From contig JAYELL010000040.1 in the NCBI GenBank assembly GCA_034717495.1, forward strand, positions 8,533 through 72,532: a stretch of DNA of 64,000 nt, read 5' to 3'. The translations under genes and the position numbers were made by a program. Origin of the DNA: Chloroflexota bacterium (GTDB taxonomy: Bacteria > Chloroflexota > Anaerolineae > JAAEKA01). Every line of letters begins with the position of its first letter. Positions within the stretch are counted from its first letter, which is position 1. A model generated the notes under the pieces. That model did not search any database. It was given only the letters and a program-made list of their open reading frames with translations, and was not told the origin of the DNA. Of the stretch, positions 1 through 7,039 are shown in pieces.

Positions 1-1
1 G

Positions 2-1096
2 TCGGACATCGCGCCCGCACTGCTGGCCTGGGCCGATCAGGGGCATCTGCGCTCGCTTCCCTGGCGGGTGGATCCCCGTGATCCCTACGTGGTCTGGGTC
101 AGCGAGGTCATGCTGCAGCAGACGCAGGCTGGTACAGTGGGACCTTATCTGAAGCGCTGGCTGGCCCGTTTTCCTGGCATTGCAGCCCTGGCGGCGGCTG
201 GTCAGACCGAGGTGCTCAAGGCCTGGGAAGGGCTTGGCTATTACAGCCGTGCTCGCAATCTGCACAAGGCTGCCCAAATCGTGGCCACGGAGCATGACGG
301 CGTCTTACCGCAGGATCGGCGGGATTTGCTCGACCTTCCGGGCATCGGTCGCTATACGGCCGGCGCCATTCTCAGCATTGCATTTGGGCAACAGGAGCCC
401 GCGCTGGATGGCAATGTCAAGCGGGTGTTGACCCGTCTCTACGACATCGAGGATGATCTACGCGCTTCTGCCACAGAGACTCATCTTTGGCACCTGGCGG
501 GCGACCTGGTCGCCGCGGTGGAACCAGGTCAGGCCGGCCGGCTCAACGAGACGTTGATGGACTTGGGGGCAACGCTTTGTATCCCGCGAAACCCGCGTTG
601 TCTTCTCTGCCCCCTGCGTGATCTCTGTCTCTCCAGCGAACGGGGAACGCAAGGGCAACGCCCCGTGAAGTCCCGGCGAGGTCCATTGCCCCATTTTGAC
701 GTAACGGCAGGTGTCTTGCGCAGGCCGAAGTACCCCGACCAGTTTTTGATTGCGCAACGTCCAGCCGATGGCATGCTCGGCGGAATGTGGGAGTTCCCGG
801 GGGGCAAAAAAGATGAGGGCGAGAGCCTGGCCGGGTGTCTGCGCCGGGAGTTGTGCGAGGAACTGGGAATCGACGTGGCTGTTGGTCAGCACATCACCAG
901 CATTCGCCACGCCTACACCCATTTTCAGATAACCCTTCACGCCTTCGAGTGCCAGTTGGTCGCGGGCGAACCCAGGGCAATCGACGTTGCCGATTGGCGT
1001 TGGGTGACCATGGCGGAACTGGCGGCCTTTCCCTTCCCTGTCACCGACCAGAAGATAATCGCTGCGCTGCAAGTATTGGACGGGGCCGTATTCTGA
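2..1096 (+). CDS. mutY: A/G-specific adenine glycosylase MutY, 5' end cut by window edge
   Basis: Base-excision repair enzyme that removes adenine mispaired with 8-oxoguanine. The reading frame is open from base 2, so the start lies outside the window; about 364 residues are visible. Seen in order: the family signature PWR..RDPY..WVSEVMLQQTQ, a helix-hairpin-helix LPGIGRYTAG (about bases 345-375), the catalytic aspartate in LDGNVKR, and a [4Fe-4S] cysteine set spaced C-x6-C-x2-C-x5-C (about bases 578-628). A C-terminal NUDIX-like domain follows, with a complete Nudix box G-x5-E-x7-REL-x-EELGI (about bases 799-870). Most MutY C-terminal domains recognise 8-oxoG and have lost the full box, so hydrolase activity here is possible but unproven. 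The gene converges on rocD. Confidence 0.95.
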   Translation, partial: SDIAPALLAWADQGHLRSLPWRVDPRDPYVVWVSEVMLQQTQAGTVGPYLKRWLARFPGIAALAAAGQTEVLKAWEGLGYYSRARNLHKAAQIVATEHDGVLPQDRRDLLDLPGIGRYTAGAILSIAFGQQEPALDGNVKRVLTRLYDIEDDLRASATETHLWHLAGDLVAAVEPGQAGRLNETLMDLGATLCIPRNPRCLLCPLRDLCLSSERGTQGQRPVKSRRGPLPHFDVTAGVLRRPKYPDQFLIAQRPADGMLGGMWEFPGGKKDEGESLAGCLRRELCEELGIDVAVGQHITSIRHAYTHFQITLHAFECQLVAGEPRAIDVADWRWVTMAELAAFPFPVTDQKIIAALQVLDGAVF

Positions 1097-1141
1097 CCAC
1101 GGACCACCGACCGCGGACCGCCAGGTCGCCGCGTCCCCCTG

Positions 1142-2392
1142 TCACCGTGCTGTACCCACCGTGCTCTCCGAGGCGAGGCCATCTTCCGATTCGATCCGTT
1201 CGAACACTGCCTCGACGCGGTCTACCAGCCAATCGATCTCTTCCCGGGTGACGATCAGCGGCGGGGCGAAGCGGATGACCGTTTCATGGGTCTCTTTGCA
1301 CAGAACACCCTCTTCCGCCAGTTCCTCGGCAAAGCGACGGGCGCCACGCGCTGCTTCTGAAACTTCGAGACCGACGAACAAGCCGCGCCCCCGGACCTCT
1401 TTGACGAAGGGACTCTCGATGCGGCGCAGGCGTGCTGCCAGATAGGTGCCTTGCTTAGCGGCATTTTCGATCATGCCCTCGTCGACCAGAACATTCAGGG
1501 CCTCGCGGGCTATCGCCATGCCCAGCGGGTTCCCGCCAAAGGTGCTTCCATGGTCACCTGGATTGAACAATCCCAATATCTCCCGGTCGGCAAGGATGGC
1601 CGAGACGGGGTAGGCACCACCAGAGAGCGCCTTTCCCAAAATCACAATATCGGGACGGACGCCGTCGTGGTCACAGCCAAGCATTTTGCCGGTGCGACCC
1701 AGGCCAACCTGGATCTCGTCGGCCACAAAGAGAATCGTCTCTCGTTCGCAGAGTGTCTTTGCGAATTTCAGGTAGCCTTCGGGCGGGATATTGATGCCGT
1801 TTTCCCCTTGAATCGGCTCCACCATGAAAGCCACCGTGTTGGGGCCAATGGCGTCAATCAGGGCATCGTGGTCTCCAAAAGGTACGAGCTTGAATCCGGG
1901 GGTAAGGGGGCCAAAGTGTTTGCGGTACCTGGGCTCACTCGAGAAGCTAATGACCGTGGTTGTTCTTCCGTGGAAATTACCCTCACATACAATGATCTCT
2001 GCCTGGCCATCGGGCACGCCCTTAACCTCATATCCCCATTTTCGGGCGGTTTTCACGGCAGCTTCAACCGCTTCCGCGCCCGAGTTAAGTGGAAGCACCA
2101 TGTCGTAACCAAACAACTCGCAGATCTCTTCGCTGAAGGGGCCAAGTTGATCGCTTCTGAAAGCCCGCGAGGTCAAGGTGACTTTCTGCGCTTGCCGGAT
2201 CAGCGCTTCGGTAATTCGAGGGTGACAGTGACCCTGGCTGACCGCCGAGTAGGCACTCAGGCAATCCAGGTAACGTTTGCCGTTAACGTCGAACATCCAG
2301 ACACCTTCGGCCCGGTCGATAACGACGTCCAGGGGATGGTAGATATTGGCGACATGCTTGTTCTCGAGATTAATGTACTTTTCAGCGCTCAT
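1142..2392 (-). CDS. rocD: Ornithine--oxo-acid aminotransferase RocD
   Basis: PLP-dependent class III aminotransferase converting ornithine and 2-oxoglutarate to glutamate semialdehyde and glutamate in arginine/ornithine catabolism. About 416 residues, the usual length. The N-terminus (ENKHVANIYHPLDVV), QGHCHPRI, the GNFHGRT motif, the cofactor aspartate in VADEIQVGLGRTG and the Schiff-base lysine in LGKALSGGAYP all fit ornithine aminotransferase. The ATG at 2390-2392 is chosen because it is preceded by AGGAG with good spacing; the frame stays open upstream to 2461 but that part is unlike the family. A terminator-like hairpin lies in its leader at 2421-2452. Related class III aminotransferases (acetylornithine) are the alternative. 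Confidence 0.9.
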   Translation of the reverse strand: MSAEKYINLENKHVANIYHPLDVVIDRAEGVWMFDVNGKRYLDCLSAYSAVSQGHCHPRITEALIRQAQKVTLTSRAFRSDQLGPFSEEICELFGYDMVLPLNSGAEAVEAAVKTARKWGYEVKGVPDGQAEIIVCEGNFHGRTTTVISFSSEPRYRKHFGPLTPGFKLVPFGDHDALIDAIGPNTVAFMVEPIQGENGINIPPEGYLKFAKTLCERETILFVADEIQVGLGRTGKMLGCDHDGVRPDIVILGKALSGGAYPVSAILADREILGLFNPGDHGSTFGGNPLGMAIAREALNVLVDEGMIENAAKQGTYLAARLRRIESPFVKEVRGRGLFVGLEVSEAARGARRFAEELAEEGVLCKETHETVIRFAPPLIVTREEIDWLVDRVEAVFERIESEDGLASESTVGTAR

Positions 2393-2420
2393 CGAAGGCT
2401 CCTGTTGAACTGGATTTGCG

Positions 2421-2452
2421 GAAAAAAAAGACCCGGTGTTGGCACCCGGGCT
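2421..2452 (-). terminator. Terminator-like hairpin in the rocD leader (possible attenuator)
   Basis: Read on the minus strand, a GC stem CCCGGGTG / CACCGGG with a short CCAA loop and one bulge is followed directly by TC and a run of eight T. It lies about 30-60 bases upstream of the rocD start and no minus-strand gene ends just before it, because the next gene at 2666 runs the other way. That placement suits attenuation of rocD rather than termination of an upstream gene. The sensor, if any, was not recognised. Confidence 0.55.
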
Positions 2453-2628
2453 GCGATACATCGAGGCAGCGAATGATCCAGGGCGCCATCGGCCTGCTTT
2501 CTGCTGTTGCGAACAGATTGTAACTCAGAAGCGAGTTGGTAGAATATGGGTGATCTAACGGCTCGCGACGAATTGACTACTGTATTTTACCATAGATGGA
2601 ATCGGTTTCGAAATCTGCTACGGTGCAT

Positions 2629-2656
2629 TTGGCAGCGCAAGCGTCTGTGGTATACT
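2629..2656 (+). promoter_or_regulatory. Sigma-70-type promoter of the NUDIX gene
   Basis: TTGGCA (2629-2634), 16-base spacer, TATACT (2651-2656). Transcription would begin about 2663, only a few bases before the ATG at 2666, so the mRNA may be leaderless. Confidence 0.55.
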
Positions 2657-2665
2657 GTCGCAGCT

Positions 2666-3124
2666 ATGCCCGACAGAACTGTGATTCGCTATCGGTCCGC
2701 AGGTGGCGTTGTGATCGATGATCATGGGCGCGTATTGTTGATAGAGCGCCACATCGATGATCGCCACGAAGTCCGCCTGCCAAAGGGGCACGTCGACCCC
2801 GGTGAGACGGTAGAGGGGGCTGCCCTTCGAGAGGTTTGTGAGGAAACTGGCTATTGCGATCTGGAGCTTGTGGCTGATCTGGGTTGGCGCATGGTAGCGT
2901 TCGATTTGAATGCAGCGCACGTTATCCGAGAGGAACATTTTTTCCTGATGGCCCTTGCCAGCCAGCGTTGGCAAACGCCCGAATTCGCTGACGACAAAGA
3001 GGCGCTTTTCTCCAATCGCTGGTCACCCGATGTTAATGCCGCAGAAGCGGCTTTAACATTCGAGGCTGAAAAGGATGCTGTTCGTCGAGCAAAAACGGCT
3101 TATGAAAAAGACTTCGACACTTAA
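2666..3124 (+). CDS. NUDIX hydrolase
   Basis: About 152 residues of a NUDIX hydrolase, which cleaves nucleoside diphosphates linked to another group. A full Nudix box is visible (G-HVDPG-E-x7-REVCEETG) after the start of the fold [10 protein letters not shown]. The ATG at 2666 begins a sequence aligned with the fold; an open extension to 2546 has no family character and overlaps the promoter. No ribosome binding site is seen, in line with a possible leaderless transcript. The 3' end overlaps the next gene by 23 bases, so the two are probably co-transcribed. Substrate cannot be told; diadenosine polyphosphates or modified nucleotides are common for such short members. Confidence 0.85.
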   Translation: MPDRTVIRYRSAGGVVIDDHGRVLLIERHIDDRHEVRLPKGHVDPGETVEGAALREVCEETGYCDLELVADLGWRMVAFDLNAAHVIREEHFFLMALASQRWQTPEFADDKEALFSNRWSPDVNAAEAALTFEAEKDAVRRAKTAYEKDFDT

Positions 3125-4427
3125 TCTCATACTTCTTGCCTTGCTTGTAGCTATCCTGTGGCTTGCAGGCGCCTGTTACGCGCCCACTGTCCCTGCCCCC
3201 GCGGTCGATGCAACCGGCATCGCAGGAAAGACCGACAAGCCGATGCCGCCGGCGGAAGAGACGCCGATTGTCTCCCAGCCGGTCAAGATGAAAAAACCAA
3301 ACCCTGAGCTGGCATTGCCCCAATCACTCCCCACCGACGCGCTTCCCGGTCCCTTGCCGGAAGGGGTAGAATCGCAGGCGCCGCCAGCCTTGAGCGGGGC
3401 AGACCTGCTGTTTTTCAACGGTCGCCTGGGCACCTGGTCTCCGGGAGAGGAACAGGTTCATCCGGTCGAATGGCCTTCTGTTGCGATTCTGTGCCCCTGG
3501 CTCGCGCCTGATGGGCACACCCTCTATTTCTCCGATGGGGAGGGCGCAAAGGTTGTCGACCTATCCAATCCGCAACCTCCCCAACTCATAATCGCGCATC
3601 AGACCGAAGATGAGAATCCGGCTCGCCATCGCCGCTTTTGCGTGGTGGACCGGACTCCTGATGGGGAGCGCCTGCTTTTCCAGGGCCTCGATCGATGGTG
3701 GTACCTGCTCGGTATCATGGATCAAGAGCGGGGCGTGGGCGCTCTGGTGGAATCTCCCTTCGGTCCGCCGGGTGAACCCTGGCACTGTCCCGGCGATGGG
3801 GTCTGGGGCGATAATAGCACGGTTGTCCTTTCCGGCTACTCGACGGGTCGTTGCCGGCAGAATCCTGGCCTGTTCACTGTGCAGTGGGGCGAAGCGCTGG
3901 TGCCAACAGTGGTGCTAAGCGGGACATTGCCTGCCCTTGGCGATGAACCGGTGAAAAAAGCGGGTGCCTGGCAACTGGTACGCAGCCCGGACGACGGGAA
4001 GGTTGCCTTTTGGTTTGACGAGGATTGGGCTCGCCAGGATGGCGCTTTCCTGACCCAGTCCCTGAATGTCATCGACAGTGACGGTAACAACGTGCAACAA
4101 CTTGTCGAGTCTGTGCCCGGACGAAACGGACCTGTCGCGTGGGCAGAAGACAGCCAAAGCCTGTATTATCTAAGCTCTGAGCCGTTCGATACCCTGGACC
4201 CGCATCGCTGGCAGCTACATCGTTGGGACCTGGGTAAAAAAGAGGATGCGATTGTATGGGAATTCGAGGCGCGGCACGCCATTCTGTCTGGTCCGGTCCA
4301 GGGTAATCAACTGCTGGTGTCGACTCTCGCCGATGACATTGGTTCCAATGTCTATGCCTTTGATCTGACCAACGGTGATATCTGGGCTGGGCCCGCCAAC
4401 GCCATGATTCTGAGCTGGCTGGGCTGA
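3102..4427 (+). CDS. Putative lipoprotein with beta-propeller-like repeats
   Basis: About 441 residues. The N-terminus [20 protein letters not shown] is a signal sequence ending in LAGAC, a slightly non-canonical lipobox, so the protein is probably anchored outside the cytoplasmic membrane. A proline-rich linker (about residues 20-100) is followed by repeated blocks such as [15 protein letters not shown] and [13 protein letters not shown], which resemble TolB/WD40-like propeller blades. The start at 3102 is chosen because it gives the signal peptide; it overlaps the NUDIX gene by 23 bases. No enzyme motif was recognised. A role in sensing or binding at the cell surface would be a guess. Confidence 0.75.
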   Translation: MKKTSTLNLILLALLVAILWLAGACYAPTVPAPAVDATGIAGKTDKPMPPAEETPIVSQPVKMKKPNPELALPQSLPTDALPGPLPEGVESQAPPALSGADLLFFNGRLGTWSPGEEQVHPVEWPSVAILCPWLAPDGHTLYFSDGEGAKVVDLSNPQPPQLIIAHQTEDENPARHRRFCVVDRTPDGERLLFQGLDRWWYLLGIMDQERGVGALVESPFGPPGEPWHCPGDGVWGDNSTVVLSGYSTGRCRQNPGLFTVQWGEALVPTVVLSGTLPALGDEPVKKAGAWQLVRSPDDGKVAFWFDEDWARQDGAFLTQSLNVIDSDGNNVQQLVESVPGRNGPVAWAEDSQSLYYLSSEPFDTLDPHRWQLHRWDLGKKEDAIVWEFEARHAILSGPVQGNQLLVSTLADDIGSNVYAFDLTNGDIWAGPANAMILSWLG

Positions 4428-4442
4428 GCGGCTCCGCACATT

Positions 4443-4471
4443 TTGCCGAAATCCCATTCCTGCGGTATACT
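4443..4471 (+). promoter_or_regulatory. Promoter upstream of rpsP
   Basis: TTGCCG (4443-4448), 17-base spacer, TATACT (4466-4471), placing the start of transcription about 75 bases before the rpsP ATG. Good match to the sigma-70 consensus and correctly placed. Confidence 0.65.
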
Positions 4472-4552
4472 GACGTGTCGTTGGGACGGAAACGGACGAC
4501 GTTTTTCGTTTTGAACAAAAAAACATAGGAAGGTTACGGTAGGACAAAACTC

Positions 4553-4840
4553 ATGGTCAGAATTCGACTGCGCCGGGTGGGCGCCAAGAAACAGCCAAGC
4601 TATCGTGTCGTCGTGGCCAATTCGGAATCGCCGCGCGATGGTCGCTTCATTGAAAACATCGGTTTCTTCAATCCTCGAACAGAGCCTGAGACGGTGGAGC
4701 TCAAGGAAGATCGAGCCCTATACTGGTTAAGCGTCGGGGCTCAGCCCAGTGATGCTGTGCGCCGGCTCCTGGTTAACGCCGGTGTGATGGAACAACACGA
4801 AGCAGCAAAAACCGCGAACAAAGCTGCCGCTGAAGCATAG
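4553..4840 (+). CDS. rpsP: 30S ribosomal protein S16
   Basis: 95 residues, typical for S16, a small-subunit assembly protein. The N-terminus [20 protein letters not shown] and the block [12 protein letters not shown] are diagnostic. The C-terminus ends in an alanine-rich tail (TANKAAAEA). It opens a set with khpA and rimM, as in many bacteria; trmD and rplS, which usually follow rimM, are not here. Confidence 0.97.
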   Translation: MVRIRLRRVGAKKQPSYRVVVANSESPRDGRFIENIGFFNPRTEPETVELKEDRALYWLSVGAQPSDAVRRLLVNAGVMEQHEAAKTANKAAAEA

Positions 4841-4851
4841 GATTGAATGCC

Positions 4852-5079
4852 GTGAAGGAACTTATCGAGTACATTGCAGAACATCTGGTAGACGCCCCCG
4901 CCAGTGTCAAGGTTCGGGAGCGGCGTACAAGCCGCGGGGTGCAACTGGAACTCCAGGTCGCGCGCCGGGATATGGGCAGGGTCATCGGAAAAGAAGGCCG
5001 GGTGGCCAACGCCATGCGTACGGTGTTGCGTGTCCCGGCAATGCGCCAGGGCCAGAACGTCTCCCTCGATATCGATTGA
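4852..5079 (+). CDS. khpA: KH-domain RNA-binding protein KhpA (YlqC family)
   Basis: About 75 residues covering a single KH domain. KELIEYIAEHLVD at the N-terminus and the GRVIGKEGRVANAMR loop (GxxG type) are family hallmarks. KhpA partners with KhpB to bind RNA and influences cell division in Firmicutes. The GTG at 4852 fits the usual family start, preceded by AGGA; a TTG at 4843 in the same frame is the alternative. It begins 11 bases after the rpsP stop, so the pair is co-transcribed. Confidence 0.9.
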   Translation: MKELIEYIAEHLVDAPASVKVRERRTSRGVQLELQVARRDMGRVIGKEGRVANAMRTVLRVPAMRQGQNVSLDID

Positions 5080-5105
5080 TTGTCGCGGGCCCGCGATTTG
5101 ACTGG

Positions 5106-5139
5106 AACGGGAGTATTGCCTTCGGGCCTCCCGTTTTTT
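5106..5139 (+). terminator. Rho-independent terminator after khpA
   Basis: Perfect eight-base stem AACGGGAG (5106-5113) / CTCCCGTT (5128-5135), followed by a T run. It separates rpsP-khpA from rimM, which begins 40 bases downstream, so it may act as a partial terminator within the cluster. Confidence 0.75.
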
Positions 5140-5176
5140 GCGTTAAGGGTAATATGGACAGCAGGAGTCGTGACGT

Positions 5177-5710
5177 TTGGAAAGCGTAAGAGAACAATCA
5201 TCGGAAATCGCCGATGGCTATGTTGCTATTGGGCGCATCGGTGGCTGCCACGGCGTTCGGGGCGATGTTAAGGTCACACTTCATACGGACCACCCCGATC
5301 GGTTCCTGAACATGGATCACCTGTTTCTGGGGCCAGAGGCCAGGCCCATCCGGGTGCTGGCAAGTAGACCCCATCAGAACAAGATGCTGCTGAAGTTGGA
5401 GGGTTATGAGGATCGGACAACGGCGGAAGAGTTGCGTGGCCTCTGGATCCAGATTCCTCTGGAGGAGGTAGCTCCTCTGGCCGAGGGTGAGCATTACATC
5501 TTTCAACTAGAGGGTCTTCGTGTAGCCACAACGGGCGGGGCGGAGTTAGGCGAAGTGCGCGACGTTCTTTTCACGGGCGCCAACCAGGTGCTTATCGTCC
5601 GCGGGGAAGGACGCGAGATATTGATTCCCTTTATTCAAGACGTTGTCCTCGAGGTCGATGTGGACGGGGGAAGGATTGTAGTCGAGCCGGTCGCCGGCCT
5701 TCTTGACTGA
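5177..5710 (+). CDS. rimM: Ribosome maturation factor RimM
   Basis: About 177 residues. RimM binds S19 in the pre-30S particle and helps process 16S rRNA. Seen: the N-terminal beta-barrel start YVAIGRIGGCHGVRGDVKV and the C-terminal PRC-barrel with EVRDVLFTGANQVLIV and ILIPFIQDVV, then VDGGRIVVEPVAGLLD. The start is a TTG at 5177 with GGAG about 9 bases upstream; no in-frame ATG fits. trmD would normally follow but is absent. Confidence 0.94.
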   Translation: MESVREQSSEIADGYVAIGRIGGCHGVRGDVKVTLHTDHPDRFLNMDHLFLGPEARPIRVLASRPHQNKMLLKLEGYEDRTTAEELRGLWIQIPLEEVAPLAEGEHYIFQLEGLRVATTGGAELGEVRDVLFTGANQVLIVRGEGREILIPFIQDVVLEVDVDGGRIVVEPVAGLLD

Positions 5711-5786
5711 TTCCTGGCAGGAAAAGGGCCCTCAAACGGGTCCTGAGTCCCTTGGGAAGAGCGGGGGTGGACCGTTTTCACACCGC

Positions 5787-5815
5787 TTGACAAAACGCGA
5801 CGGATAATGTATGCT
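5787..5815 (+). promoter_or_regulatory. Promoter upstream of dprA
   Basis: Perfect TTGACA (5787-5792), 17-base spacer, TATGCT (5810-5815). It lies about 95 bases before the dprA start and probably drives dprA-topA-xerC. Confidence 0.7.
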
Positions 5816-5909
5816 GCCTGACACCGACAGGCGGGTGGTCTCACCGGTACTACTGTATCGGCGATAAGACACGCCGTCGCACAACAGACTACGGTAGGGG
5901 AGGGGAACC

Positions 5910-7001
5910 GTGGAAGAACTGGCCTATTGGATCGGATTCAACAGAGTAATGGGCATTGGCGCTGTTCGACTCAAAGCTCTGTTAGATCACTTTGATGATG
6001 ATGTTGAGGCCGCCTGGTTCGCCGGCGCTACCGATCTGTTGGAAGCGGGACTCGATCGCCGCTCCGTCAGTAATCTTTTACTGGCGAGACAGCAGATGGA
6101 CCTGCAGGCCCAGATTGATCAGCTCAAACAATCTGGTGTGACTGCCCTCACGTGGCAATGTGAGGAGTACCCAATCAATCTGCGGAATATCGAGCAGCCG
6201 CCACCGGTGTTGTATATCAAGGGTGAGCTGATCCCGGAGGATGATTGGGCAGTTGCCGTTGTCGGTACCCGGCGAGCGAGCGTCTACGGGAAAGAGGTAG
6301 CGCGTCGCCTGGCAAGCGATCTTGTCCGCAATGGCATCACGGTAGTCAGCGGTCTCGCCACCGGCATCGACTCGATGGCTCACAGGGCAGCTGTGGATGT
6401 AGGTGGGCGCACTCTGGCCGTTCTGGGTTCGGGCGTCGATGTGATCTACCCGGCCAACAATCGGCAGCTGGCCACTGCGATCCAGGAGCAGGGAGCATTG
6501 ATCTCCGAGTTTCCGTTGGGTACGCATCCGGAGCGACGTAATTTCCCGCCGCGAAACCGCATCATTAGTGGGTTGTCCCTGGGTACGGTGGTCGTGGAGG
6601 CGGGTGTCCGGAGCGGCGCACTTATTACGGTGAAATCTGCCCTCGACCAGGGCCGGGACGTGTTCGCTGTTCCGGGCAGTATTTTGCAGAAGAGTTGCGA
6701 AGGTTCAAACCGTTTATTGCGAGATGGCGCCCGACCGGTGCTTTCGGTGGAAGATATCCTTGAGGAATTGCATCTGGCCAAGGTAACGCAGCAGGCAGAG
6801 GTGCGGGCCGCGGTCCCGACTACATTTATCGAGAGCACCCTGTTGGGACATCTCTCCGGTGAACCGACCTATGTTGATGAGCTGAGCCGGCTGACAGATT
6901 TGCCGGCAGCCACCATTGCGAGTACGCTGACTGTGTTGGAATTGAAGGGATTGGTCAGACAAGTCGGCGGCATGAGCTATATCCAGGTACGCGATTTTTG
7001 A
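5910..7001 (+). CDS. dprA: DNA-processing protein DprA (Smf)
   Basis: 363 residues. DprA loads RecA on incoming single-stranded DNA during transformation. An N-terminal helix-hairpin-helix-like region (YWIGFNRVMGIGAVRLKALL) precedes the Rossmann domain with VAVVGTRRAS, SGLATGID, SMAHRAA, VLGSGVDVIYP, FPPRNRIISGLS and EAGVRSGALITV, all conserved. A C-terminal winged-helix region (about residues 300-360) completes the long form. The start is GTG at 5910 after AGGGGAGGGG-like purine-rich sequence. topA follows after 38 bases, the usual dprA-topA pairing. Confidence 0.96.
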   Translation: MEELAYWIGFNRVMGIGAVRLKALLDHFDDDVEAAWFAGATDLLEAGLDRRSVSNLLLARQQMDLQAQIDQLKQSGVTALTWQCEEYPINLRNIEQPPPVLYIKGELIPEDDWAVAVVGTRRASVYGKEVARRLASDLVRNGITVVSGLATGIDSMAHRAAVDVGGRTLAVLGSGVDVIYPANNRQLATAIQEQGALISEFPLGTHPERRNFPPRNRIISGLSLGTVVVEAGVRSGALITVKSALDQGRDVFAVPGSILQKSCEGSNRLLRDGARPVLSVEDILEELHLAKVTQQAEVRAAVPTTFIESTLLGHLSGEPTYVDELSRLTDLPAATIASTLTVLELKGLVRQVGGMSYIQVRDF

Positions 7002-7039
7002 TTGTTTGATAGCGTCGAATACTCACAGTAAAGAGACTT

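Noticed and set aside
1451-2476. Long plus-strand open frame opposite rocD
   Set aside because: It is the antisense of a well-supported aminotransferase gene, has no recognisable motif and no ribosome binding site.
2425-2500. T-box leader for rocD
   Set aside because: GGGTGCCAACACCGGG is only faintly like the T-box core and no specifier loop could be found; rocD is not a usual T-box target.
5720-5760. Hairpin after rimM as a terminator
   Set aside because: A stem AGGGCCC / GGGTCCT exists but no T run follows.
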